DNA from: Chionoecetes opilio
Taxonomy: Eukaryota > Arthropoda > Malacostraca > Decapoda > Majidae
Assembly: GCA_016584305.1 (NCBI GenBank)
Contig: JACEEZ010001272.1
Coordinates: 65,905 to 129,904, forward strand
DNA: 64,000 nucleotides
Direction: 5' to 3'
Below the pieces are notes generated by a model. That model searched no databases and was not told the DNA's origin. It saw only the letters and a program-made list of their open reading frames with translations. A program made the translations under genes and the position numbers. Shown piece by piece: positions 12,988-24,523 of this stretch (positions within the stretch are counted from its first letter, which is position 1; each line of letters begins with the position of its first letter).

Positions 12988-13285
12988 ATTCAGCTGCTTT
13001 ATCGGCCTGCTTGTGGCACTATTCAGCTGCTATATTGGCCCACTTGTGGAACTATTCAAATGCTAAGTCGGCCTGCTTGTGGCACTATTCAAATGCTAAG
13101 TCGGCCTGCTTGTGGCACTATTTGGATGCTAAATCGGCCTGCTTGTGGCACGATTCAGTTGCTGTGTAGGCCCGCTTATGGCACTATTTGGATGCTAAAT
13201 CGGCTTGCTTGTGGCACGATGCAGTTGCTGTGTTGGCCCGCTTATGGCACGATATAGGTGCTATGTCGGCCCGTTTGTGGCTCAG
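12988..13285. repeat. 33 bp satellite array
   Basis: About nine units of GCTAAGTCGGCCTGCTTGTG... with variants. A second, noisier array is at about 16035-16290. Confidence 0.8.
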
Positions 13286-13636
13286 TAGTGGCAATAGTTT
13301 GGTTACGGTTTGCCGACACAGATCTGACACAGAAACGTAACGTAACCGACACAGGCCCGGGGTGCAAACATGTACGCACAAGTTGTCGGTCCGCAGCCAG
13401 GCCGATAACTTCATTACGGTTTGCCGATTCAATGCCAATATGCCGTTTGTGATTTGCCGGCACTAATTTGATGCCGGCCCGTCATGACAATGTTTGCTGG
13501 GGTTTGGTGGGCCGAAGGCCCACCAAACACAGACTCTCCAGATAGCCCCTTCTGACTTTCCTGAAATCATGGATGTAGAAATGTATTTATTAACGCCAAC
13601 CCATTCACATCATAGCCCCTTCTAACTTTCCTGAAA

Positions 13637-13708
13637 GCAAAGCCGCCCTCCGGGCGGACTTTTTGCCTAGCTCCTGCGGAGGGCTATTGGTGGGCCTGCG
13701 GCCCACCA
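13637..13708. repeat. Three-hairpin module, copy 2
   Basis: Same GC-rich module as at 7792, with GGGCGGAC in place of GGGCGGCC. Confidence 0.8.
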
Positions 13709-13837
13709 CCTGTGTTTAGTGGGCCATCGGCCCACCAGACACAGACTCTCCAGATAGACCCATTACCCACCACCTCGGCCCACCAAACACAGACTCTCCA
13801 GATAGCCCCTTCTAATTTTCCTGAAATGTATGTATTC

Positions 13838-14080
13838 CCCCCACCCATTCATTCACCCATTACCCATCACCCCCCCACCCATTCACTCACCCATTACCCA
13901 TCACCACACACCCATTCACTCACCCATTACCCATCACCACACACCCATTCACTCACTCATTACCCATCACCCCCCACCTATTCCCTCACCCATCCCCCCC
14001 CCACCCATTCACTCACCATCACCCCACACCATTACCCATCACCCCACCATTCACTCACCTATTACCAATCACCCTACATC
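13838..14080. repeat. CACCC minisatellite, array 1
   Basis: Units of about 33 bp built on ACCCATTCACTCACCCATTA. Open frames through it are repeat artefacts. Related arrays lie at about 16850-17097 and 21595-22090. Confidence 0.8.
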
Positions 14081-14670
14081 AAGGTTTCCTCAATTAGAGA
14101 GAACTTAACTCCGAAATGCCAGGGGTCGCTGGCAGTTTTAACTCACAATTTGGGAAAGTTGGTCAACTTGAAAGAAAAATAGGGGCTTATTCCACTGCAC
14201 TTAAAACACACAAGTATAATTTTAAGAACGATTTTCTTCTATATGTATATTGTATAGAAGCCTGATTCTGTAAAACATTGTATAAAACCAAATAACCAAG
14301 GAGGTTATAGTTGAGGAGGCGAGGTAAATGCTACCTACTCTATGATATTATATAGTCAATAACGAATGTTTAGAAGTTATCTATACCTAGGCAGTCATAT
14401 TTTCCTGTTATTATTGTGTATCAATCAGATAGAAAGCCTGGAAGTGCAATGAGTCGACGCGTGAAGTGGCAATGTTTTGATTCAATCTCCCGCCACAATC
14501 TCCCCGCCCAACCCCTCCCCGCCGCGGCACGTGCCTCCACAATGGACCCTACCCTAACTACGTCACGGTTGTTTACATCGGTGCATTGTGGGGATAGGCG
14601 GGGGCGCCGCGGGTGGACCTACGAAGGGAAAACTACGGCGATGGAAGAATTTAGAGTTATTTTTTCGCGA

Positions 14671-14972
14671 AATTGATATTCCAGGTGCTATATTACTGTG
14701 CTCTGTTCTCGCTGACAACACTATAGAGAAGACCTGAGGTAATGGCTGATGTGCAGAGGCTTCTAAACCAAGAAAACAGAGTCATAACAGAGCCCCGTCA
14801 AAAGGTAAGCAACTGGTAGGTACGTAATGTCCCTAACCCCTTGCTTACTTTCTTAATGAGACTTGCTGTGACTGTTTTCCTGGTTTAGAAGCCCCTGCTC
14901 ATCAACCATCACCTCAGGTCTTCTCTAGTGTTGTCAGCGAGCACGGAAATATAGCACCTGGAATATCAATTT
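14671..14972. repeat. Inner hairpin with exon-like core, copy A
   Basis: A ~300 bp inverted repeat running from ATTGATATTCCAGGTGC to GCACCTGGAATATCAAT. It carries the ATG-to-GTAAGC core described for copy B. Confidence 0.65.
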
Positions 14973-15457
14973 CGCCCAAAACTACTCAAATTTTTTTCAT
15001 CGTCGTAATCTTCTCTTTGTAGGCTGTACATATTCATGGTTATGATAGTATTAAAAAACCTTATTAATTGAGTTCCTTTTGTTGTCTTTGATGTAGTAGT
15101 GCTACATCATGGTTTAAGTGTTACTTTTACGAGCCCAAAGAATACTCTTGAGTCTATAACCAACATCACCAACCTTTGCTTTGATTTATCTTATTACTCC
15201 ATCCATAAACAAATTGCATAACCCACGGTGACATTACCCTCCTTGCCTCATGGTACTTGCATGGTAATGTCGTCTACCGATATTTTTGTCCCACACAAAT
15301 CGGGGGAAAAATCGCCGACAGTAATGGTTAGGTTGGTAAACCGGTCATTTCGCACACTATGGAGCCCATAGAGCAGGAGGTTTGGTTATATTGTTTAGTG
15401 TGACGAGAACCCCCAACCCCGCTAGGAGGTTAGGAATTCTTTAGGTTAGGGAGGTTA

Positions 15458-15458
15458 N
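15458..15458. other. Ambiguous base (N) at duplication junction
   Basis: The only N in the window. The flanking sequence (about 15000-16900) differs from the second copy by many single-base and homopolymer changes. Confidence 0.95.
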
Positions 15459-16649
15459 CCGGGGGGCCCGGGCCCAAACCCTGCCCTGCCCGGGGATAGC
15501 TCCCCCTGCCCGATACGCACACGCTGCGAGAGTCTCACAGGAAAACTTTGGGCCCACCCCTGGGGCCCAGAAATTTATCATCAGATTCGCTTATTTAAAC
15601 CAAATAAGTCACAAAACTTAACCCAAACCTATCAAAACCAAACCCAAAACCAAATCAAAAAAAAACCAACCTTTAAATTTCATTTAAATTTAACCTAATC
15701 AAACTTAAGTAACCTAATTCCCTTGTATTTCATATAAAAAAAATGGTTAAATTTTGGGTTTTAAGTTAACTTTTGGTTTTAGGTTTTCATTTAGGTTTGG
15801 TTAATTTTGGATGGGTTTGGATTTTATTTTTGTAGACTTTAGGTAAAAAAAGCGAACTGACGATAATTTTTGGGCCCGAGGCGTGAAAAATTTTTTTCCT
15901 GTGTGATTCTTTGGGTTTTTACGTGCGCAGTCGTGGGCAGGGTAATAGTCGGGTCCCTCAGGGGGGCCCTTGAAAGGTAAAGTTCATGCTTTTCGGCGTT
16001 TCACTTTCTGAAATTTGGGCCCACGGGGAAAATTTCAATTGGCTAAGTCGGCCTATTTTGTGGCACTATTCAAATGTAAGTCGGCCTGCTTGTGGCACTA
16101 TTCAAATGCTAAGTCGGCCGGGGCTTGTGCATCGATTTGGATGCTCGGCCGCTTTGTCGGTTGGGCACGTCGTTGCTGTGTAGGCCCGCTTAGGCACTAT
16201 TGGAGCTTAAATCGGCTTGCTTGGGCACGATGCAGTTGCTGTGTTGGCCCCTTAGGGCACAAATAGGTGCTATTCGGCCCGTTTGTGGCTCAGTAGTGGC
16301 AATGTTTGGTTACGGTTTGCCGACACAGTCTGACACAGAAACGTAAGGGTAACCGCCCACAGGCCCGGGGGGGGCAAACATGTGACGCACAAGTTGTCGG
16401 TCCGCAGCCAGGCCGATAACCATTACGGTTTGCCGATTCAATGCCAATATCCCGTTTGTGTTTTGGGCCCGGCACTAATTTGGGGCCCGGCCCTTTCTGA
16501 CAATGTTTGTTTGGGGTTTGGTGGGCCAAAGGCCCCACCAAACACAGACTCTCCCGATAGCCCCTTCTGACTTTCCTGAAATCATGGATGTAGAAATGTA
16601 TTTATAACGCCAACCCATTCACATCATGCCCCTTCTAACTTTCCTGAAA

Positions 16650-16720
16650 GCAAAGCCGCCCTCCGGGCGGACTTTTTTCCTAGCTCCTGCGGAGGGCTTA
16701 TTGGGGGCCTGCGGCCCACC
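16650..16720. repeat. Three-hairpin module, copy 3
   Basis: Same module inside block B, with small indels (GGGGGCC in place of GGTGGGCC). Confidence 0.75.
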
Positions 16721-16849
16721 ACCTTGTGTTTAGTGGGCCATCGCCACCAGACACGGACTCTCCAGATAGACCCATTACCCACCACCTCGGCCCCCCCAAA
16801 CACCCGACTCTCCAGATAGCCCCTTCTAATTTTCCTGAAATTTTATGTA

Positions 16850-17097
16850 TTCCCCCCAAACCCCTTCATTCACCCAAATTTCCCATCACCCCCCCCACCC
16901 ATTCCCCTCACCCATTACCCAATCACCACACCCCCCATCAAATCACCCATTACCCATCACCACAACCCATTCACCACTCATTACCATCACCCCCCACCTA
17001 TTCCCTACCCACACCCCCCCACCCATTCACTCACCCATCACCCCACACCCATTACCCATCACCCCACCCATTCACTCACCTATTACCAATCACCCTA
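16850..17097. repeat. CACCC minisatellite, array 2
   Basis: Degenerate copy of array 1 within block B. Confidence 0.75.
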
Positions 17098-17578
17098 CAT
17101 CAAGGTTTCCTCAATTAGAGAGAACTTCAACTCCGAAATGCCAGGGGTCGCTGGCAGTTTTAACTCACAATTTGGTGAAAAGTTGGTCAACTTGAAAGAA
17201 AAATATGGGCTTATTCCACTGCACTTAAAACACACAAGTATAATATTAAGAACGATTTTCTTCTATATGTATATTGTATAGAAGCCTGATTCTGTAAAAC
17301 ATTGTATATAACCAAATAACCAAGGAGGTTATAGTTGAGGAGGCGAGGTAAATGCTACCTACTCTATGATATTATATAGTCAATAACGAATGTTTAGAAG
17401 TTATCTATACCTAGGCAGTCATATTTTCCTGTTATTATTGTGTATCAATCAGATAGAAAGCCTGGAAGTGCAATGAGTCGACGCGTGAAGTGGCAATGTT
17501 TTGATTCAATCTCCCCGCCACAATCTCCCCGCCCACCACTCCCCGCCGCGGCACGTCGCCTCCACAATGGACCCTACC

Positions 17579-20500
17579 CATAACTACGTCACGGTTTGTT
17601 TACATCGGTGCATTGTGGGGATAAGGCGGGGTCGCCGCGGGTGGACCTACGAAGGGAAAACTACGGCGATGGAAGAATTTCGAGTTATTTTGCGCGAAAT
17701 TGATATTCCAGGTGCTATATTACTGTGCTCTGTTCTCGCTGACAACACTATAGAGAAGACCTGAGGTAATGGCTGATGTGCAGAGGCTTCTAAACCAAGA
17801 AAACAGAGTCATAACAGAGCCTCGTCAAAAGGTAAGCAACTGGTAGGTACGTAATGTGTCCCTACCACTTGCTTACTTCTTAATGAGACTCTGCTGTGAC
17901 TGTTTTCCTGGTTTAGAAGCCTCTGCTCATCAACCATCACTTCAGGTCTTCTCTAGTGTTGTCAGCGAGCACGGAAATATAGCACCTGGAATATCAATTT
18001 CGCCCAAAACTACTCAAATTTTTTTCATCGTCGTAATCTTCTCTTTGTAGGCTGTACATATTCATGGTTATGATAGTATTAAAATACCTTATAATTGAGT
18101 TCCTTTTGTTGTTCTTGATGTAGTAGTGCTACATCATGGTTTAAGTGTTACTTGACGAGCCAATGAATACTCTTGAGTCTATACCAACATCACCAACCTT
18201 TGCTTTGATTTATCTTATTACTCCATCCATAAACAAATTGCATAACCACGGTGACATTACCCATCCTTGCCTCATGGTACTTGCATGGTAATGTCGTCTA
18301 CCGATATTTTTGTCCCTACACAAATCGGGAAAACTCGCCGACAGTAATGGTTAGGTTGGTATCCGGTCATTCGCCCACACTATGGAGTCTATAGGAGCTA
18401 GGAGGTTATATTTGTTTAGTGTGACGAGAACCCCCAACCCCCCGCTAGGAGGTTAGGTTAGATTTCTTTAGGTTAGGGTAGGTTAGATTTGGGTAGTTTA
18501 GGTTAGATTTGGTTAGGTTAGGTTAGGTTAGATATGGTTAGGTTAGGATAGGTTAAATTTGGTTTGGTTATGCTAGCATATCGGTGGGTCAAGCCCCCTG
18601 CTAGGGTAGGTTAATTTTGGTTAGGTTAGGTTTATTTTGGTTATGCAATTTTCGTCATTTCGCCCACAAGACATTTCATCCACATGTAAGTCAATTCGCC
18701 CACATATAAGAGTCAATTCGCCCACACGATCCATGTCACGGAGTCATGTAACTATATCTTCCTCTGGCAGAAATGGAATGAACCACTTGGGCGAAATGAC
18801 GGTAAATTTCTAGTGTTTGCCCATACTCTCCCACTTCCCCCAAACAAGTTTGGGGACCTGTGGGAGTGCGGGGTTTTCGGGTGGGGAACAAATTATTCGT
18901 CGGAAACACGTAATTAAAGAGTTGTGTAAGGGGGTAAAATTTCCTAGATCTAGGGTAATTTCCTTATATCTAGAGAAAATTGCCTAACCACAATAAACCT
19001 AACCTAACCAAAATTAACCTACCCTAGCAGGGGGCTTGACCCACCGATAACCTAACCTAACCTAACCAAATCTAATCTAAGCTAACCTAACCTAACCAAA
19101 TCTAACCTATTAGATTTGGTTAGGTTAGGTTAGATTAGATTTGGTTAGGTTAGGATAGGTTAGATTTGGTTAGGTTAGGTTATCGGTGGGTAGCCCCCTG
19201 CTAGTGTAGGTTAATTTTGGTTAGGTTAGGTTTATTTTGGTTAGGCAATTTTCTCTAGATATAAGGAAATTACCCTAGATCTAGGGAATTCTACCCCCCT
19301 ACACAACTCTTTAATTACGTGTTTCCGACGAATAATTTGTTCCCCACCCGAAAACCCCGCATTCCCACAGGTCCCCAAACTTGTTTGGGGGAAGTGGGAG
19401 AGTATGGGCAAACACTAGAATTTTACCGTCATTTCGCCCAAGGTTACTGGTGGTTCATTCCATTTCTGCCAGAGGAAGATATAGTTACATGACTCCGTGA
19501 CATGGATCGTGTGGGCGAATTGACTTTAGAGTGGGCGAATTGACTTACATGTGGGCGAATTGACTTACATGTGGACGAAATGTCTTGTAGGCGAAATGAC
19601 GAAATTGCCTAACCAAAATAAACCTAACCTAACCAAAATTAACCTACCCTAGCAGGGGGCTTGACCCACCGATAACCTAACCTAACCAAATCTAACCTAA
19701 GCTAACCTAACCAAATTTAACCTATCCTAACCTAACCAAATCTAATCTAACCTAACCTAGCCTAACCAAATCTAACCTAAACTACCCAAATCTAACCTAC
19801 CCTAACCTAACCTAAAGAAATCTAACCTAACCTCCTAGCGGGGGATTGGGGGTTCTCGACACACTAAACAAATATAACCTAACCTCCTAGCTCCTATAGA
19901 CTCCATAGTGTGGGCGAAATGACTCCATAGTGTGAGCGAAATGACCTGTGGGCGAAATGACTATGGTATGGCGAAATGACCGGATACCAACCTAAACCAT
20001 TACTGTCGGCGAGCTTTCCCGATTTGTGTAGGGACAAAAATATCGGTAGACGACAGTACCATGCAGGTATCATGAGGCAAGGATGGGTAATGTCACCGTG
20101 GTTATGCAACTTGTTTATGGATGGAGTAATAAGATAAATCAAAGCAAAGGTTGGTGATGTTGGTATAGACTCAAGAGTATTCATTGGCTCGTCAAGTAAC
20201 ACTTAAACCATGATGTAGCACTACTACATCAAAGACAACAAAAGGAACTCAATTAATAAGGTATTTTAATACTATCATAACCATGAATATGTACAGCCTA
20301 CAAAGAGAAGATTACGACGATGAAAAAAATTTGAGTTGTTTTGGGCGAAATTGATATTCCAGGTGCTATATTTCCGTGCTCGCTGACAACACTAGAGAAG
20401 ACCTGAGGTGATGGTTGATGTGCAGAGGCTTCTAAACCAGGAAAACAGTCACAGCAGAGTCTCATTAAGAAGTAAGCAAGTGGTAGGGACACATTACGTA

Positions 20501-20768
20501 CCTACCAGTTGCTTACCTTTTGACGAGGCTCTGTTATGACTCTGTTTTCTTGGTTTAGAAGCCTCTGCACATCAGCCATTACCTCAGGTCTTCTCTATAG
20601 TGTTGTCAGCGAGAACAGAGCACAGTAATATAGCACCTGGAATATCAATTTCGCGCAAAATAACTCTAAATTCTTCCATCGCCGTAGTTTTCCCTTCGTA
20701 GGTCCACCCGCGGCGACCCCGCCTTATCCCCACAATGCACCGATGTAAACAAACCGTGACGTAGTTAT
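17579..20768. repeat. 3.2 kb palindrome
   Basis: The left arm 17579-19109 and right arm 19110-20768 are reverse complements over nearly their full length, including CATAACTACGTCACGG at the outer ends and CCTAGATCTAGGG near the centre. The centre lies within degenerate AACCT/AGGTT pentamers at about 19040-19180. The arms differ at scattered positions and by small indels, so they are not identical. Confidence 0.85.
17698..18001. repeat. Inner hairpin with exon-like core, copy B
   Basis: A ~300 bp inverted repeat. One strand holds an ATG at 17769 followed by 21 codons (MADVQRLLNQENR...) and a consensus donor GTAAGC at 17832. Copies are at 14671-14972 and, inverted, at about 20348-20652. I do not recognise the peptide. 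Confidence 0.65.
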
Positions 20769-21205
20769 GTCTGGGGCCCATTATAACCTACATTGTCGCA
20801 GCAACAAGCCGATTTCGGCATTTTTTATTCTTCGTTTTTCCAAGGCATTGCTTATTGTATTTTGACAAGCGTTTGCCAGACGCAGCAGTACTGTCTTAGA
20901 AAATAGTGTGAACATCGCCCAAATTTTACATGCCACAATATACATGTAAAAAATATATTAAGCTTTGCTACTCGAGGCGAGTAATTTGCTTTAAATTGCT
21001 ATTATAGAACGTTCCATCGTAATGCATGTCATCCATATAATTAGTAGAACAACAGAAGAACTATATTTTTTGGTATTCAGATGCGGTGCATCAATGTTTA
21101 TCGCGAAATTAATTTATGAAAAATATTAGTCGCGGAGCCAAAACACAGTAGACCAACCTTTGAGTTAAAACTGCCAGCGACCACTGGCATTTCTCGAGTT
21201 TCAGA
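20769..21205. other. Unassigned stretch
   Basis: Unique-looking AT-rich sequence with no supported feature. Confidence 0.4.
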
Positions 21206-21209
21206 TCAT

Positions 21210-21440
21210 TGGAATTCTCGCAACCCACTTTTTTTTCTTCACAGTTCTCGCTAATAGGCTGCTAAAAAAAAAAAAAAAAAGTGATCGGATCATCTAATAA
21301 GTGGGCTTAAAACCTTCCCCTGGTCAACCTGATTCCAAAACTGTGACATATGATGGGATTCCGTCACAGGGGGCGGCACCTATCGCTGACGACAGACAGA
21401 CAGACAGACAGACACACACACACACTTTCACTTATATTAT
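21210..21440. repeat. Direct repeat unit, copy 1
   Basis: Contains TTCTCGCTAATAGGCTGCTA, an A run, GTGATCGGATCATCT and a CAGA/CACA microsatellite. It recurs at 22102-22330 with small differences. Confidence 0.75.
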
Positions 21441-21441
21441 T

Positions 21442-21520
21442 ACTAGCCGCAAAGCCGCCCTCCGGGCGGCCTTTTTGGCTAGCTCCTGCGGAGGGCTATT
21501 GGTGGGCCTTCGGCCCACCA
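21442..21520. repeat. Three-hairpin module, copy 4
   Basis: Nearly identical to copy 1, including the third hairpin GGTGGGCC-TTCG-GCCCACC. Confidence 0.8.
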
Positions 21521-21594
21521 AACACAGACTCTCCAGATAGCCCCTTCTAGCTTTCCTGAAATCATGGATGTAGAAATATATGTATTAACGCCAA

Positions 21595-22090
21595 CCCACT
21601 CACATCACCCCCAACCCATTCACTCACCCATTACCCATCATCCCCCACCCATTCACTCACCCATTAGGGCTATTGGTGGGCCTTCGGCCCACCACCTCAA
21701 GGCCCACACAGACTCTCCAGATAGCCCCTTCTAACTTTCCTGAAATCATGGATGTAGAAATGTATGTATTCCCCCCACCCATTCACTCACCCATTACCCA
21801 TCACCCCCCACCCATTCACTCACCCATTACCCATCACCCCCCACCCATTCACTCACCCATTACCCATCACCCCCCCTCACCCAATTACCCATCACCCCCC
21901 ACCCATTCACTCACCCATTACCATCACCACACACCCATTCACTCACCCATACCCATCACCCCCACCTATTCCCTCACCCATCACCCCTCACCCCCAGCCC
22001 ATCACCCCCCGCCCATTCACTCACCCATCACCCCACACCCATTACCCATCACCCCACCCATTCACTCACCCATTACCCATCACCCTACAT
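21595..22090. repeat. CACCC minisatellite, array 3
   Basis: The longest of the three arrays, interrupted at about 21665-21755 by a partial hairpin module. Confidence 0.8.
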
Positions 22091-22101
22091 CAAGGTTTCC
22101 T

Positions 22102-22330
22102 CAATTCTCGCAACCCACATTTTTTTTTCACAATTCTCGCTAATAGGCTGCTAAAAAAAAGAAGAAGAAAAGTGATCGGATCATCTCATAAGTGGGCTTA
22201 AAACCTTCCCCTGGTCGAGCTGGTTCCAAAACTGTGGCATATGATGGGATTCCGCCACGGGGGGCGGCACCTATCGCGGACAGACAGACAGACAGACAGA
22301 CACACACACATACTTTCGCTTATATTATTA
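22102..22330. repeat. Direct repeat unit, copy 2
   Basis: Second copy of the 21210-21440 unit, ending in the same CAGA/CACA microsatellite. Confidence 0.75.
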
Positions 22331-22597
22331 TAGATATACGTGCTTGTATATATAAGTTCATTACAGACCCTTACGTTAATAACACCTTTGACTCTCTTCT
22401 CTGATTATAACGAGAAGAACTGTACATACGTTCATTTTGTACATATAAGTGTTAAATCAAAGGACGTTAAATACGACACACTGTTTATACCTTCTGTTGG
22501 TATAACGTCTGTTGGTGTGATAACCGTTTGACGCCTCGATAACTAATAACGCCTCCGCCTCCGCCCTTCACAGGCGGCCTCGATCACGCTGACCACT
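22331..22597. other. Unassigned stretch
   Basis: No gene or repeat recognised between the direct repeat and the LINE 3' end. Confidence 0.4.
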
Positions 22598-22683
22598 TCA
22601 TAAGAAGAAAGAACATAAGAAAATAAGGAAGCTACAAGAGGCCGCGAGGCTTACACGTGGTAGTTCCTGTCACCTAACACTAC

Positions 22684-24273
22684 CTACATCCACCTTTCAT
22701 CCCCATCCATGAATCTATCCAGCCCCTCTTTAAAGCTCCCTAATGACTCAACACTAACTACCTGTCTACTGAGACCATTCCATTCATTCACCACCCTATT
22801 TGTGAACCAGTTTTTCCCTATTTCCTTTCTAAATCTACGCTTTTCCAGCTTGAATCCGTTACTTCTTGTTCTACCCTGGTTAAAAGCCGTAAGAACTTTT
22901 CCTACCTCTCCTTTATTAAATCCCTTTATCCACTTAAAAACTTCTATCAGATCGCCTCTTACTCTGCGTCTCTCGAGTGAGTGTAATTTTAATAACTTCA
23001 ATCTCTTCTCATAACTAAAGTTACGCATCCCTTGTATCATTTTGGTCATCCTTCTCTGCACTGTTTCTAACAAGGCTATATCCATCCTGTAATATGGAGA
23101 CCAAAACTGAACCGCATAGTCTAGGTGAGGCCTGACTAGAGCCAGATAAAGCTTTAGAATAACTTCTGCACTTCTACTTTTAACACTTCTGGTAATGAAT
23201 CCTAATACTCTATTAGCTCTATTTCTGGCCTCAATACATTGTTTCCTAGGTCGGAGGTCTGGGCTCACCCTCACTCCAAGATCTTTTTCACCTTCTGATC
23301 TTTTCAGCGATACATTGCTTATGGTGTATCTGTTTTTTCTACCAACATTCATAACGCTGCACTTATCAATATTAAATTCCATCTGCCATCTGACTGCCCA
23401 CTCGTTAAGTTTATCTAAGTCTCCCTGCAATATGTTTACATCAGACTGTGATCCAATAATCCTACCTACCTTAGTATCATCAGCAAACTTGCTGATATCA
23501 CTGCTAATCCCACTATCCAAGTCGTTGATGTAAATCAAAAATAGTAATGGACCCAAAACAGACCCTTGTGGAACTCCACTTGTCACCAGTCCCCATTCAG
23601 ATTTAAAACCATTAATTGTAACCCTTTGTTGCCTATTGCTTAGCCAAGCTCTGATCCAATGAAGAACCTTCCCATCTATACCATGAGCCTCAACCTTATT
23701 TAAGAGTCGCTCGTGTGGTACTTTGTCAAATGCCTTACTAAAGTCCAGATATATTATATCATAATCCTTATCATTATCTGCCGTCTCATAAACTTTCCTA
23801 TAAAAACTCAATAAATTGGTGAGACATGACCTACCCTTGGTGAATCCATGTTGTGAATCATTGATCAAACTATGTTTATCTAAGTGCTCTCTAATGTTTT
23901 TTGCAATAATAGATTCCAATAATTTACCCACCACTGATGTTAGACTTACGGGTCGATAATTTGACTTTAGTCCTCTGTCTCCCTTCTTAAATATGGGAAC
24001 AACATTTCCTTTCCTCCACAATAATGGCACATCGCCTATCTCAACCGATTTCCTAAAAATTTGCACTAACGACTCACTAACAACCTCCTTGCATTCCTTT
24101 AATACCCTGGGATACACTTCATCTGGTCCTGGCGATTTAAAATTCTTCATTTTATCTATACCCTCTTCCACCATTTCCCTAGTTATCACCATATCTTTTG
24201 AGTTTCTCCTCATCGCTCCCTTTGAACATCTGTTCACTATCAGGTATCGTCTCTGTATCCTCCGTAAAAACAC
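22684..24273 (-). CDS. LINE reverse transcriptase, open for 529 codons
   Basis: Non-LTR reverse transcriptase that would copy element RNA at a nicked target. Visible motifs: NYRPVSLTS, HGFTKGRSC, the catalytic YLDFSKAFDKVPH, GVPQGSVLGPLLFLIYINDL and FADDTK, then a C-terminal region with LYLALVRPHLDYAVQFWSPY. No stop over the RT domain, so the copy is fairly young. The start Met is arbitrary because the frame connects upstream through a frameshift. Confidence 0.85.
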   Translation of the reverse strand: MFLRRIQRRYLIVNRCSKGAMRRNSKDMVITREMVEEGIDKMKNFKSPGPDEVYPRVLKECKEVVSESLVQIFRKSVEIGDVPLLWRKGNVVPIFKKGDRGLKSNYRPVSLTSVVGKLLESIIAKNIREHLDKHSLINDSQHGFTKGRSCLTNLLSFYRKVYETADNDKDYDIIYLDFSKAFDKVPHERLLNKVEAHGIDGKVLHWIRAWLSNRQQRVTINGFKSEWGLVTSGVPQGSVLGPLLFLIYINDLDSGISSDISKFADDTKVGRIIGSQSDVNILQGDLDKLNEWAVRWQMEFNIDKCSVMNVGRKNRYTISNVSLKRSEGEKDLGVRVSPDLRPRKQCIEARNRANRVLGFITRSVKSRSAEVILKLYLALVRPHLDYAVQFWSPYYRMDIALLETVQRRMTKMIQGMRNFSYEKRLKLLKLHSLERRRVRGDLIEVFKWIKGFNKGEVGKVLTAFNQGRTRSNGFKLEKRRFRKEIGKNWFTNRVVNEWNGLSRQVVSVESLGSFKEGLDRFMDGDERWM

Positions 24274-24523
24274 TTAAGAAATAATCATTTAGACTCTTAC
24301 ACATATCCTCATCCGTATTTAAGACCTCACCCTGTCCTGACCTTAACGGCCCCACTAATTCCCTTGTCTTGGTTTTATATACCTGATAGAACACCTTTGG
24401 GTCACTTTTCGCCTGTTCTGCTACTTTAATCTCATAATTGTTCTTAGCAACTCAAGTTAATTTCTTCACTGTCCTTGCCATCACGTTATACTGTTCTTTG
24501 TTTACCAATCCTGCCTTGAACCT

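Larger units (their letters stand above)
12466..15457. repeat. Tandem duplication, block A (~3 kb)
   Basis: Contains in order the palindromic MITE, 33 bp satellite, three-hairpin module, CACCC-type minisatellite and an inner hairpin. The same order recurs in 15459-18480. The blocks meet at the single ambiguous base. Confidence 0.85.
15459..18480. repeat. Tandem duplication, block B (~3 kb)
   Basis: Same element order as 12466-15457. Its first 1.4 kb is noisy (extra GGG/CCC, dropped bases); from about 17100 onward it is much closer to block A. Confidence 0.85.

Noticed and set aside
13830..14182. His/Pro/Thr-rich reading frames
   Set aside because: Translation of the CACCC minisatellite; the same frames appear in arrays 2 and 3.
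19040..19180. Telomere fusion signature
   Set aside because: The pentamers are degenerate, are scattered across 8.6-20 kb, and have the wrong orientation (CCTAA then TTAGG) for an end-to-end fusion.
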